Assembly (NCBI RefSeq): GCF_022347205.1
Contig: NZ_JAKRNE010000003.1
Coordinates: 62,001-126,000 of the forward strand
Direction of reading: 5' to 3'
DNA from: Corynebacterium sp. ACRPO
Lineage (GTDB): Bacteria > Actinomycetota > Actinomycetes > Mycobacteriales > Mycobacteriaceae
DNA length: 64,000 nt
The translations under genes were made by a program, and so were the position numbers. This document shows, one piece after another, positions 46,677 to 55,101 of this stretch; position 1 is the stretch's first letter; the number at the start of each line of letters is the position of its first letter. Below the pieces are notes generated by a model. That model searched no databases. It was not told the DNA's origin and saw nothing but the letters and a program-made list of their open reading frames with translations.

Positions 46677-47232
46677 TATGGGTCTCCTGACCTGGATTGA
46701 TGTGCGGTAAGATTTCCGTCCTTGCCACACGCGGTCTACAAACTTACGATGCTCAAGCCTTTACAACGGACTGTGCCGAAGGGTCTCGGACCGGCGGTTC
46801 GGAAACGCACCGCTACGGGCCGACCAGCTTTTGCAACCTATACATTCAACCACACGTCAGCGCCCATACCAAAACACCGCTTGGCGCTTGCCGACACCCC
46901 TCTCTTCCCAATTTATTTTCGCGAACACCCCCACTTACCCCTTGGCCCCTAATTTCGAATGCAGCGACACGCATACATGACAAAGTTGACCGTACTATCT
47001 GCACTTACATACAACATCACACCGACCCTTAGTGCAATTTTAGCCACACAGCTGTTCTATTTTTCTAGGTTTTCCACAGTCGTAACGCATGAAAATTACA
47101 GTTAACTGCCGTTTTTCGCGTGACAACTGTGAACCTTGTGACTATTGTGATTGGCGTCGAGAACGACTCATATCTTTTGGCGCGTACCTCCACCGGATGC
47201 GCGTGACAACACATTCCCTTAAGGAGAACCAC
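46677..47232. other. 556-bp divergent region between rplN and the surface-protein gene
   Basis: AT-rich near 46960-47090. Holds a one-mismatch copy of the recurring 15-mer (46885-46899, minus) and a possible plus-strand -35 TTGACC at 46986-46991. An in-frame ATG at 47089 upstream of the surface protein has no ribosome site and is not used. No gene is seen. Confidence 0.5.
46885..46899 (-). repeat. Recurring 15-mer, one mismatch, intergenic upstream of rplN
   Basis: GGGTGTCGGCAAGCG on the minus strand, in a region with no gene. Confidence 0.7.
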
Positions 47233-48162
47233 ATGAAGCGTTTGCCACAGACTCTGACCGCTGCAGCACTGACCGGCGCTCTCGCCTTCGGCGGCGCAGC
47301 TGTTGCCCAGGCTCAGGAAGACAAGATTGAAGATAAGCCAGTTGCTGAAATGCCAAACGGTGACAGCAATGCTGAAGGCATCCCGGATCCAGAGTCCGTG
47401 ACTCTGGACGGCGTTGAATACTTCAAGGACGGTGACACCTACAAGTCCCGTCCGGAGTTCGGCGCTCCGGTTGAGCTGTCCAAGGAACAGGCATTGGCCG
47501 CCCGCGACAAGCAGGCCGAGGAACTTACCGCGGACCAGCCCGAAGAAGCTCCCGCAGGTGAGCAGGTTACCGACGCCGAAGGTGACGAAGGCAACGAAGG
47601 TGTCCCGGCTCCGGCCACCAAGAAGGACGCTGAGGGCAACGAGTGGTACCAGAGCCTGAAGGATCCGGCCGTCTACGTAAACGACCCGGCTAAGGTGAAC
47701 GAAGAGATCACCGACGAGATGCGCGAAGCTTATGCAAAGGCATTCCCGTCTGAGGCTCCGGAGAAGCCAGAGTTCGACAAGAAGAAGCTGGCTTGGTTGG
47801 CACTTCCGGCAGCGCTGGTTATCGGTGGCATCACTTGGTACCTGTCCCAGGACGGCAAGACCTACGTCAAGGACGAGGCACGCAAGGGCCAGGAGCCAAC
47901 CGCTGAGGAGAAGGCTGCTTCCGAGCAGATGCTGAACGCCAACAAGGATGAGGTTCTTGCTCAGGGCGGCAAGCTGGCCGAGGGCGACGCTGCTCAGGCT
48001 GGCGCACCGGCTGCACCGGCTGCTGGCGAGGGCACCGCTTCCGTTCGCGGCATGGCCGCTGAGACCGGCTCCAACTCCGTTGCACAGGCTCTGGCTGCTC
48101 TGGCCGTAGCTGCAATGGTTGCTGCTGGCGCCTTCGCTGCACGCCGCAAGTTCTTCGCTTAA
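47233..48162 (+). CDS. Surface-exposed acidic protein with a non-canonical sorting signal
   Basis: 309 residues from ATG 47233, after AAGGAG. Signal peptide 1-27 (FGGAAVAQA-Q). Residues 28-185 are acidic and disordered; a hydrophobic segment at about 192-208 (WLALPAALVIGGITWYL) follows. The C-terminus is MAAETG (274-279), a hydrophobic stretch, and ARRKFF: the layout of a sortase signal, but not LPxTG. Codons are those of highly expressed genes (AAG, GAG, CTG, GTT), so it is probably abundant. A very strong terminator follows. No family is recognised. Confidence 0.8.
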   Translation: MKRLPQTLTAAALTGALAFGGAAVAQAQEDKIEDKPVAEMPNGDSNAEGIPDPESVTLDGVEYFKDGDTYKSRPEFGAPVELSKEQALAARDKQAEELTADQPEEAPAGEQVTDAEGDEGNEGVPAPATKKDAEGNEWYQSLKDPAVYVNDPAKVNEEITDEMREAYAKAFPSEAPEKPEFDKKKLAWLALPAALVIGGITWYLSQDGKTYVKDEARKGQEPTAEEKAASEQMLNANKDEVLAQGGKLAEGDAAQAGAPAAPAAGEGTASVRGMAAETGSNSVAQALAALAVAAMVAAGAFAARRKFFA

Positions 48163-48203
48163 GAAAGAACTCCCCTACTGAGTAGGGGCTGAAACTGAGA
48201 CTG

Positions 48204-48244
48204 GCTGTGCCGGTCGGACTTCGGTCCGGCCGGCACAGCTTTTT
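48204..48244 (+). terminator. Strong terminator with TTCG tetraloop after the surface-protein gene
   Basis: 16-bp stem (48204-48219 with 48224-48239, one G-U pair) closed by C(TTCG)G and followed by TTTTT. This very stable hairpin fits a highly expressed gene. Confidence 0.93.
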
Positions 48245-48330
48245 GTATGCCTGACTAAAACTTCGGTCACGCAGAATCAAGGGCCCATCCGAGTAAAGGC
48301 CGATCTGATCAGGCTGAATTGAGGCGGGAA

Positions 48331-48367
48331 AGGCCGATCCGAGGAGTGGTTTTCCTCAGATCGGCCT
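48331..48367 (-). terminator. Candidate terminator of the sucrose PTS gene
   Basis: AGGCCGATC-GAGGA (48331-48345) pairs with TCCTC-GATCGGCCT (48353-48367), 14 pairs and one mismatch. The minus strand then reads TTCCCGCC, a poor T-tract. AGGCCGATC recurs at 48297-48305, giving an alternative pairing. Confidence 0.5.
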
Positions 48368-48442
48368 GATCACTATGGACCTAATGGGATGGCCCTAAGA
48401 TGATGGGCTCGAGAGCCCACCGTTTGCTTTCAGAGATGCATA

Positions 48443-50464
48443 CTAGGACGCGGCTTCGGAAGCCGGCGAGGCTGTCTGTGCAGGTACTGCGGCGGGCTTG
48501 GGGTCCACGGTAAAGATATCGGTGCCGGAGCCAATGAGCTCGCCGGGGCGGAAGGCCTCGGTAGGAATAACGGGGCCGGTCTTCTTCGAGTTGGAGACCA
48601 CCACTGGGGTGGTTACCGGAAGGCCGGCGGCCTTGATGGCGTCGATATCGAATTCGGCAAGGACATCGCCTCGCTTGACTTCATCACCCTTGGTGACGTG
48701 GGAGGTGAAGTGTTCGCCCTTAAGGTTTACCGTATCGAAACCAATGTGCATGAGGATATCGATATTTCCCACCGCTGGATCCTTGGTACGGATGGCGTAG
48801 GCGTGGTGGGAGAGGAAGGTGACGGTGATTTTGCCGTCGGCAGGCGCAACGAGCTTGCCCACGGTCGGCTCGATTGCCACACCCTGGCCCAGCTTGCCGC
48901 CAGCAAACATGGGGTCACTGACCTGAGACAGTGGTACGGCGGTGCCCTCCAGCGGGGAGAAGATGGTGCACGCATCGTCGGCAGCTACCGCAGCCGGGGT
49001 GCCTGCGGCGGCCTGCGCCTCGGCTGCGGGAGGGTTGACCTCATCCGGGTCGATGGAGCCATTCTTGCGAATGAGCACCCGTCCGTAGAGGTAAGCGCCC
49101 ACAAAGGCAACTACGAAGGAGATAACGCCGCACAACAGGAAAGTCGGGACGAAGCGGGGGACGGAGACGAAGCCGATGAAGCCGGCGGCACCGAGGGCGT
49201 CGGCAAGCACGCCAAAGATGGCGATGAAGGCAGAAGAAATAGCAGATGCTGCCATACCGATATAGAACGGCCAGCGCAGGCGGAGGTTCACGCCGAAGAT
49301 GGCGGGCTCGGTAATACCGAAGAGGGCAGAAATACCCGAAGCGCCGGCCAGGCCCTTGAGCTTTTCGGAGCGGGCCAGGAAGTACACGGCGAGTGCGACG
49401 CCGCCCTGGGCGATATTGGCCATGGAGGCAATCGGGAAGACGAAGGAGCCGCCCTCGTTCCACAGCATCGTCTCAATCGGCGGGAAGGATTGGTGCAGGC
49501 CGGTAATCACAATCGGCGAGTAGACGAGGCCGAAGAGGAAGCCGGCGACGGGACCGGCAAAGTCATAGAGATTGGCCAGGCCCATGCCCAGCCACTCGCC
49601 GGCCGTGCGCAGGATGGGTCCCAAACCCATGAAGGTCAGGAAGCCAGTAATCAGCAAGGTGAGCAGTGGGGTGAGCATGAAGTCCACCGTGCCCTTGAGG
49701 TGCTTGTGCAGGAATTTCTCTAAGGTGGCGAGAATCCACGAAATCACCAGGATGGGCAGGATGGAGCCCTGGTAGCCGGCCTGAGCGACGTCGAAGCCGA
49801 AGATGTTCCAGTAGGACATCTCACCGTTTTCGATCGCCTCGGCCACGCTGTAGCCGCTGACCAAATCGGGCATGACCATGGCCATGGCCATACCGGCGCC
49901 GAGGAACTCGTTGCCGCCGAAGCGCTTCGTCGCGGTAAAGCCCACGAGGATGGGCAGGAAGGCAAACGGTGCAGAGGCAAGCAGGTTCACCAAGCCGGCA
50001 AAACCTTCCCAGGCGGGGAACATCTGGATGACGGATTGGTCACCGAAGAGCCCCTCAGCTGTCAAGACGTTGTTGAGCGCCATGAGCAGACCGCCGCCAA
50101 GCAGAATTGGAATGAGCGGAACGAAGATATCCGCAAGCACCTTGACCGCACGGCTGAACCAATTGCCGGACTCAGCGGCGATGTCTTTCAGGCGGTCGGT
50201 GGATACGGCCACGTCCTTAGAAATGAGGTTGGTCATTTCTCGGAAAACGATATTGACGTCGCCGGGGCCGACGATGACCTGGAACATGCCGCCGGCCTCA
50301 AAGGTGCCCTTGAGGTCGGGGTCATTATCCAGCGCTGCGGTGTCTACCTTGTCAGAATCTTGCAGCACCATGCGCAAGCGCGTGGCGCAGTGCGCGAGTG
50401 CAATGATGTTGTCTTCGCCGCCCAGCGCCTTAAGCGTACGGGCGGCTACTTCCTTGTGGTCCAT
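48443..50464 (-). CDS. ptsS: Sucrose-type PTS permease, EIIBCA
   Basis: 673 residues in the order B-C-A. EIIB phospho-Cys is in ALAHCATRLRMVL (near residue 26). EIIC has about ten membrane segments (105-470), with the loop PPIETMLWNEGG. EIIA (about 500-660) has the phospho-His in LMHIGFDTVNL (near 573). It takes up sucrose as sucrose-6-phosphate; the upstream scrB hydrolase on the same strand supports sucrose. Last gene of scrB-ptsS. It carries a one-mismatch copy of the recurring 15-mer (VLADAL). Confidence 0.93.
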   Translation of the reverse strand: MDHKEVAARTLKALGGEDNIIALAHCATRLRMVLQDSDKVDTAALDNDPDLKGTFEAGGMFQVIVGPGDVNIVFREMTNLISKDVAVSTDRLKDIAAESGNWFSRAVKVLADIFVPLIPILLGGGLLMALNNVLTAEGLFGDQSVIQMFPAWEGFAGLVNLLASAPFAFLPILVGFTATKRFGGNEFLGAGMAMAMVMPDLVSGYSVAEAIENGEMSYWNIFGFDVAQAGYQGSILPILVISWILATLEKFLHKHLKGTVDFMLTPLLTLLITGFLTFMGLGPILRTAGEWLGMGLANLYDFAGPVAGFLFGLVYSPIVITGLHQSFPPIETMLWNEGGSFVFPIASMANIAQGGVALAVYFLARSEKLKGLAGASGISALFGITEPAIFGVNLRLRWPFYIGMAASAISSAFIAIFGVLADALGAAGFIGFVSVPRFVPTFLLCGVISFVVAFVGAYLYGRVLIRKNGSIDPDEVNPPAAEAQAAAGTPAAVAADDACTIFSPLEGTAVPLSQVSDPMFAGGKLGQGVAIEPTVGKLVAPADGKITVTFLSHHAYAIRTKDPAVGNIDILMHIGFDTVNLKGEHFTSHVTKGDEVKRGDVLAEFDIDAIKAAGLPVTTPVVVSNSKKTGPVIPTEAFRPGELIGSGTDIFTVDPKPAAVPAQTASPASEAAS
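49195..49209 (+). repeat. Recurring 15-mer, one mismatch, in ptsS
   Basis: GGGCGTCGGCAAGCA, antisense to ptsS codons for LADAL. Confidence 0.7.
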
Positions 50465-50597
50465 AGAAGAGCCCTTCAGTGTAATGGATCACATCCGAAT
50501 GCCGGACGTGACTACTTATTTCCATTACAGCCGGGATTCGGGCCTAAGTCCACACATTCGGGCGGAGTGTTGGCAACTTCACCGGTTCCGGGTACAC

Positions 50598-51806
50598 CTA
50601 CCCGCGCGGTTCCCACCCCTGCCAGGGGGACTCGCCAAACACAGCGAAAGACGCGGCGATGCGACCGCCACCGGCATAGACCTCAACGGCGCAGCCATCA
50701 GCAATCAAGCGCATCTCTCCATCCGGGCAGTCGATGGGATCGCCGCCGTTAAAGGCGATGGTGCCGTCGTGTTGGGTGACGCGGAAGGCTTCGTCCCCGG
50801 CGGCGTCGATAAGAGCAAAGGAGCCTTCGCCCTTGATGTCGATGGTGGAGCCAAAGCCTTCGCGCCCGTGGGTCTCCGGCAAGGCGGACCACAGCGGCTC
50901 CTGGTGCAGGTAGTTATCCTCCAGCCAGATGCGGCGCGGCAGCGTCAAGGTATGGACCCAGCCTTCCGTTGGGGTGTCATCCTGGGCGGGCATACCCATC
51001 CATCCCAATAGAATGCCGTCCTCGGTGGCTTGGGGCGCATAGAACTGGGTGCCATGATCCAGGAGAGTAAAGCCACGCTCGATATGGAAATTCAGGCCGT
51101 CGAGCGTGCCCACAATATAACCGCACCGGTCCGTTTCGGCTTGGGGACAGAAGATGAGGACCTGCTTATCACCCAAGGTAAGCAGGTTGGGGCACTCCCA
51201 CATGTAGCCGCTGGGCAGCTGCGAAGGATCGTCGAAAGAAATCTCGCCCTGGAGATCCCATTGGGCCAGGTCCGGCGAGCGGTACAGCACAATGGTGCCG
51301 CGCTCGTCTTCGGTCTGGGCGCCGATGACCATCCGCCAGCCGTCGCCATCGCGGGTGATCTGTGGATCCCGGAAGTGCCCCGTATAGCCCTCCGGGGAAT
51401 CTGGAATTAGGGGATTATTCTCGTCGCGGAGATAGATGCCGCCCTCTGGACCCGAAGGGTCTATAGCGCGCACGCGGTTCTGCGAGGGAATGCGACGGCC
51501 GTCCTCTTTCAGATTGCCCGTATAAAACAGCCAGACGTCGGTTCCATCCACCACCGCGCCGCCCGAGTAGCAGCCGTCCTTGTCATAAGGCAGATCTGGA
51601 TACAAAGCATCCGGGTGATGCTGCCACGGCGTGGGAGCCGATACGCTCGCCGTCGCATGCCCCCAGCCCGTGCGCTTGGGCTTGCGGGGAAAGGCCGGGT
51701 CGTGCTGGTAGTACACGTGGAGGGTATCGCCATCCACAAAGACGCCATTGGGATCATTGAGGCGGCCTTGCGGCGGGGCCAGGTGAAAATTGGGACGGTA
51801 GTTCAT
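50598..51806 (-). CDS. scrB: Sucrose-6-phosphate hydrolase (GH32)
   Basis: 402 residues. Nucleophile Asp in RLNDPNGVFVDG, transition-state Asp in FRDPQITRDG, acid/base Glu in MWECPNLL; five-bladed propeller then a C-terminal beta-sandwich. Shorter than many GH32 enzymes (about 450-490), mostly in the sandwich domain. It splits sucrose-6-phosphate into glucose-6-phosphate and fructose. No signal peptide. It is divergent from scrK with only 20 bp between the start codons. Confidence 0.92.
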   Translation of the reverse strand: MNYRPNFHLAPPQGRLNDPNGVFVDGDTLHVYYQHDPAFPRKPKRTGWGHATASVSAPTPWQHHPDALYPDLPYDKDGCYSGGAVVDGTDVWLFYTGNLKEDGRRIPSQNRVRAIDPSGPEGGIYLRDENNPLIPDSPEGYTGHFRDPQITRDGDGWRMVIGAQTEDERGTIVLYRSPDLAQWDLQGEISFDDPSQLPSGYMWECPNLLTLGDKQVLIFCPQAETDRCGYIVGTLDGLNFHIERGFTLLDHGTQFYAPQATEDGILLGWMGMPAQDDTPTEGWVHTLTLPRRIWLEDNYLHQEPLWSALPETHGREGFGSTIDIKGEGSFALIDAAGDEAFRVTQHDGTIAFNGGDPIDCPDGEMRLIADGCAVEVYAGGGRIAASFAVFGESPWQGWEPRG

Positions 51807-51826
51807 ATCACCGATACTATGAAAAT
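51807..51826. promoter_or_regulatory. Shared bidirectional promoter of scrB and scrK
   Basis: The two ATGs are 20 bp apart. ATACTAT (51814-51820) gives a -10 hexamer on each strand: TACTAT on plus, 6 bases before the scrK ATG, and TAGTAT on minus, 7 bases before the scrB ATG. Both transcripts would be leaderless or nearly so; scrB also has GGTGAT before its ATG. Confidence 0.5.
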
Positions 51827-52711
51827 ATGACTATTCATGTGTGCGGCGAAGGCCTGGTGGACCTAGTCCCCGTGGCCCCTGGCAGCTTGAACGACCACAC
51901 CCCGGCGCTGGGCGGCGGACCATTTAACGTGGCCATCGCGGCGGCACGACTGGGCGCCGATGTGGAATTCCAGTCCCGTATCTCCACCGATGGTTTTGGA
52001 CAAGAACTTGTCGGCCGCCTCGAGGCCGAGGGTGTCACCACCACGCACCTGCAGCGCGGCGATGAACCCACCACGCTTGCCGTGACGACCATCCACGAGG
52101 ATGGCTCGGCCTCCTATAACTTCTATATCGAGGGCACGGCCGACCGCCTGGTCGAGCCACAGCTGGTCCCGGCCGATATCGCCTGCTTCGGCACGGTCTC
52201 CCTCGCCCTTGAGCCGGGGGCCTCCCGCTATGCGCAACTTCTGAAGGACTTTGCCGCGCAGGGAACCCTGGTCGCCCTCGACCCGAATATCCGACCCTTC
52301 TATGCCACTGCGGAGCACCGCGAGTTCTTAACGGAGCTTCTCCCCTACGTGACTTTGTTGAAGCTTTCTGATGAAGAGGTCGAGTTCCTGGGCGACGACC
52401 TCATCTCCCAGGTACCCGTTGTAATAGTTACCCGCGGCGGGGAGGGGCTTAGCGTGCGCGCGGGCGATACCACCCTTTCGGTGCCGGCCGCGCAAGTAAC
52501 CGTCTCCGATACCATCGGTGCCGGCGACACCATCATGGCCGCCCTGCTGACCCAGATTGATGAACGCGGGCTCGACGCCGCCGCCCTTGTTGCCCTGGAT
52601 CCGGCGCAGTGGAAAGACATCTTGTCCTTCGCCGTGGCTGCCGCCGGCATCACCGTCTCCCGCAAGGGCGCCAATCCCCCGCGCCGCGAGGAAGTAGAGG
52701 CTTCGCTATGA
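51827..52711 (+). CDS. scrK: Fructokinase, PfkB family
   Basis: 294 residues. HVCGEGLVDLVPV start, GGGPFNVAIAAARLG near residue 29 (substrate), and the catalytic GAGDTIMAALL near residue 235. It phosphorylates the fructose released by ScrB. The divergent pairing with scrB supports this over other PfkB sugar kinases. Its stop overlaps the next start (ATGA). Confidence 0.9.
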   Translation: MTIHVCGEGLVDLVPVAPGSLNDHTPALGGGPFNVAIAAARLGADVEFQSRISTDGFGQELVGRLEAEGVTTTHLQRGDEPTTLAVTTIHEDGSASYNFYIEGTADRLVEPQLVPADIACFGTVSLALEPGASRYAQLLKDFAAQGTLVALDPNIRPFYATAEHREFLTELLPYVTLLKLSDEEVEFLGDDLISQVPVVIVTRGGEGLSVRAGDTTLSVPAAQVTVSDTIGAGDTIMAALLTQIDERGLDAAALVALDPAQWKDILSFAVAAAGITVSRKGANPPRREEVEASL

Positions 52712-53100
52712 CCTACACCAAGCGCACTCTGTGGCTGCACGCCGCGCTCTTTGTCCTGGCGTTTCTCGCGTTCATTTTGCCGGTGGTCTTTGGCACCTCC
52801 GCTCTGCTGCCGGTCTGGCTCACTGGCGGCTTGAGCTTGGGCATTGCTGCCTGCGCGCTTGTCGACGCCGCCTATAAATTCTTCGCCCCTACCTCCCCTC
52901 GTAGCCTCCGCCTGCTCTCTGGTCTTGCCGGCCTCGTTCTGCTCATCGGCTGGGGCATCTGGGTCTATATCTACGGCAATATGGCCGCCGTAGGCACAGG
53001 CTCCTATCGAATCGGCACCTTTTTGCTCGGCGCGGGAAGCGTGCTCAATCTTTTTGTAGTGGCAATTTCCTTTCTAGATGTACAACGAAAGGTCAAGTAA
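52708..53100 (+). CDS. Small four-helix membrane protein of unknown function
   Basis: 130 residues from ATG 52708, overlapping the scrK stop by 4 bp. Four membrane segments: about 11-31, 37-55, 69-89 and 103-122. The loops are short, and there are no recognised motifs. Coupled to scrK, so it may be expressed with the sucrose genes; the role is unknown. Confidence 0.75.
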   Translation: MTYTKRTLWLHAALFVLAFLAFILPVVFGTSALLPVWLTGGLSLGIAACALVDAAYKFFAPTSPRSLRLLSGLAGLVLLIGWGIWVYIYGNMAAVGTGSYRIGTFLLGAGSVLNLFVVAISFLDVQRKVK

Positions 53101-53136
53101 AGCCTCTGGCACACAGCCACCATTGTCAGGTCTTCA

Positions 53137-53979
53137 CTAATGCGCCGCTACGACGCGGCGGGGAACGATAATGGGGGCATCGCCAAGCGGATCCTCCCAG
53201 GCCTCAGCCTCGATGCCATAGGCCTGCGCCAATACCTTCGGCGACAGCGCTTGTTTCGGTGCCCCACGAGCGATGATATCGCCGGATTTCATCACCACCA
53301 TGGAATCAGAATAGTGGCCCGCCAGCATGAGGTCGTGCAGGACTACAACCACTGTTTTTCCCGCCTGCGCCTGTGCGCGTGTCAACTCCAACATGCGCAT
53401 GGCATGGGCGGGGTCGAGAAAGGTCGTGGGTTCGTCGAGAAGCAGCACAGGCGTATCTTGTGCCAGTGCCAACGCCAGCCAGACGCGTTGGCGCTGCCCA
53501 CCCGATAGCGAAGCGATATCACGATCGAGGAAGTCCACAATGTCGGTAGCCTCGCAGGCCTGCGCAATGATCTCCCGGTCCGTCGCGGAAAGGCCGCGCA
53601 TCCTCCCCTGATAGGGATGACGCCCGCGCGCGACCAACTCACCCACCCGCAGCTCATCGGGGGCCACGGGGTGCTGTGGCAGCAGCGCCACCTGCTGCGC
53701 GGCATCCTTCGCGGACATGGCGTGTAGGTCAACTTCCCCGACCATGACGCTGCCCTGCCGCGGGGCCAGGATTTTCGAGAGAGTTTTCAGCAGCGTGGAC
53801 TTGCCGCAGCCATTCGGCCCAATGAGCGTGGTAACTTCGCCGGCGCGGGCGTGCAGATCAACGCCGGCAAGGATATCCTCGCCATCCTTATATCCCGCAT
53901 GAATGCCGGTGGCGTGGAGGCTGCACCGAGGCTTCGGGCTCGTGGTCTGTTTAGGCTGATTAGGCCGATTATCCTTCAT
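53137..53979 (-). CDS. Siderophore-iron ABC transporter ATP-binding protein
   Basis: 280 residues from ATG 53979 (MKDNRPNQPKQ), after AAGGAA; the open frame runs 27 codons further, but this start has the better site. Walker A GPNGCGKST, Q-loop LLPQHPVAPDELRVGELV, signature LSGGQRQRVWLA, Walker B VLLLDEPTTFLD, switch His in VVVLHDLMLA. This is the FepC/FhuC type. Its product powers the two permeases upstream. Order: binding protein, permease, permease, ATPase. Confidence 0.93.
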   Translation of the reverse strand: MKDNRPNQPKQTTSPKPRCSLHATGIHAGYKDGEDILAGVDLHARAGEVTTLIGPNGCGKSTLLKTLSKILAPRQGSVMVGEVDLHAMSAKDAAQQVALLPQHPVAPDELRVGELVARGRHPYQGRMRGLSATDREIIAQACEATDIVDFLDRDIASLSGGQRQRVWLALALAQDTPVLLLDEPTTFLDPAHAMRMLELTRAQAQAGKTVVVVLHDLMLAGHYSDSMVVMKSGDIIARGAPKQALSPKVLAQAYGIEAEAWEDPLGDAPIIVPRRVVAAH

Positions 53980-54063
53980 TTCTTTTCCTTCATCCACGTC
54001 TGACTGTCTAGCACCATCTGGCACCGTGCTTATCCGTTCCCCTGCTGTGCCGCGGCACAACGT

Positions 54064-55098
54064 TTAGCTGCGCCCGGCCGCATTCCACACCAATATCACC
54101 AAGGCGCAGCCACCAATGACCGAGGAAACCGCACCCACCGGTGCATTTACCGGGATAGCGCCAGCGATCACAGCACACACGGTCAGTAATGCGGCACCCG
54201 CGGCTGCCGATGCCAGCGGCGATGGCGTGGGGGTGCGCGCCACCATCCGCGCCAGGTGCGGCGCCAACAGCGCGATAAACCCAATGGGCCCCACCACCGA
54301 GACCACCACGGCGCTGATACCGGTTGCCGCAATAAGCAGGAGGGCGCGCTGGCGGGCGATGTTCACGCCCAGGGTGGTTGCGGAGGAATCATCATGGGCA
54401 AGCAGCGGCAGCTCCCGCGCGCACCAGATGCCGATGGCGAGAAACGGCGCTAATGCCACCAGGAGGGGGAGGATGACCTCCATGTGCACAAATCCAGTCG
54501 ATCCTGCGAGCCAAGTCTGCGCCTCCGCAGCGCGCAGGATCTGGGCGCTGCGCATTAAATACGCGACGAGGGCGTTAAACATCAGCGATAACGCAATACC
54601 GATGATGACGATGCGGTTGCTCGTACCGATGCCACCCAGAACAGCGAGGAGGATGACAACGAGGAGGGCGCCGATCATCGCCAAGCATGCCCGCCACCAA
54701 AACTCCGGGATACCCTCGGCGAAACTGGGGCGCGAATGCACGGTGCCCAAGACCACCAGCACCGACGCCCCGCCGGTAACGCCTAAAATATCCGGGGAGG
54801 CCAGCGGGTTACGAGCCATGGTTTGCGTCCAAGAACCGGCCAAGCCGAGGGCGGCACCCACGATAACGGTGGCGATGGCAACCGGCAGGCGCAAGTCCCA
54901 CACCACCCTGATGTGGTTCTTGCTGCCGCCTCCGGTGAGGACATCGATAACCTGCCGCGGACTCAATGCCATGGGACCTTGCCCCAGTAACACTAGGTAC
55001 GCGCCAAGAGCGATGAGGATGAATGCCAGCGTGGAAGCGAGCACGCGCACGTGCCGGCGGCGTTGTTGAGCTTTTAAAATAGTGCTGATTGCGGTCAT
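54064..55098 (-). CDS. Siderophore-iron ABC transporter permease (FecCD family)
   Basis: 344 residues with about nine to ten membrane segments. SWTQTMARNPLASPDILGVTGGAS and GPIGFIALLAPHLARMVAR are FecCD signatures, the latter the coupling helix for the ATPase. It forms a heterodimer with the permease just upstream, 3 bp away. Confidence 0.93.
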   Translation of the reverse strand: MTAISTILKAQQRRRHVRVLASTLAFILIALGAYLVLLGQGPMALSPRQVIDVLTGGGSKNHIRVVWDLRLPVAIATVIVGAALGLAGSWTQTMARNPLASPDILGVTGGASVLVVLGTVHSRPSFAEGIPEFWWRACLAMIGALLVVILLAVLGGIGTSNRIVIIGIALSLMFNALVAYLMRSAQILRAAEAQTWLAGSTGFVHMEVILPLLVALAPFLAIGIWCARELPLLAHDDSSATTLGVNIARQRALLLIAATGISAVVVSVVGPIGFIALLAPHLARMVARTPTPSPLASAAAGAALLTVCAVIAGAIPVNAPVGAVSSVIGGCALVILVWNAAGRS

Positions 55099-55101
55099 GC
55101 T

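Noticed and set aside
47089-47232. N-terminal extension of the surface protein from ATG 47089
   Set aside because: It would bury the signal peptide behind 48 Cys-rich residues and has no ribosome site; AAGGAG precedes ATG 47233.
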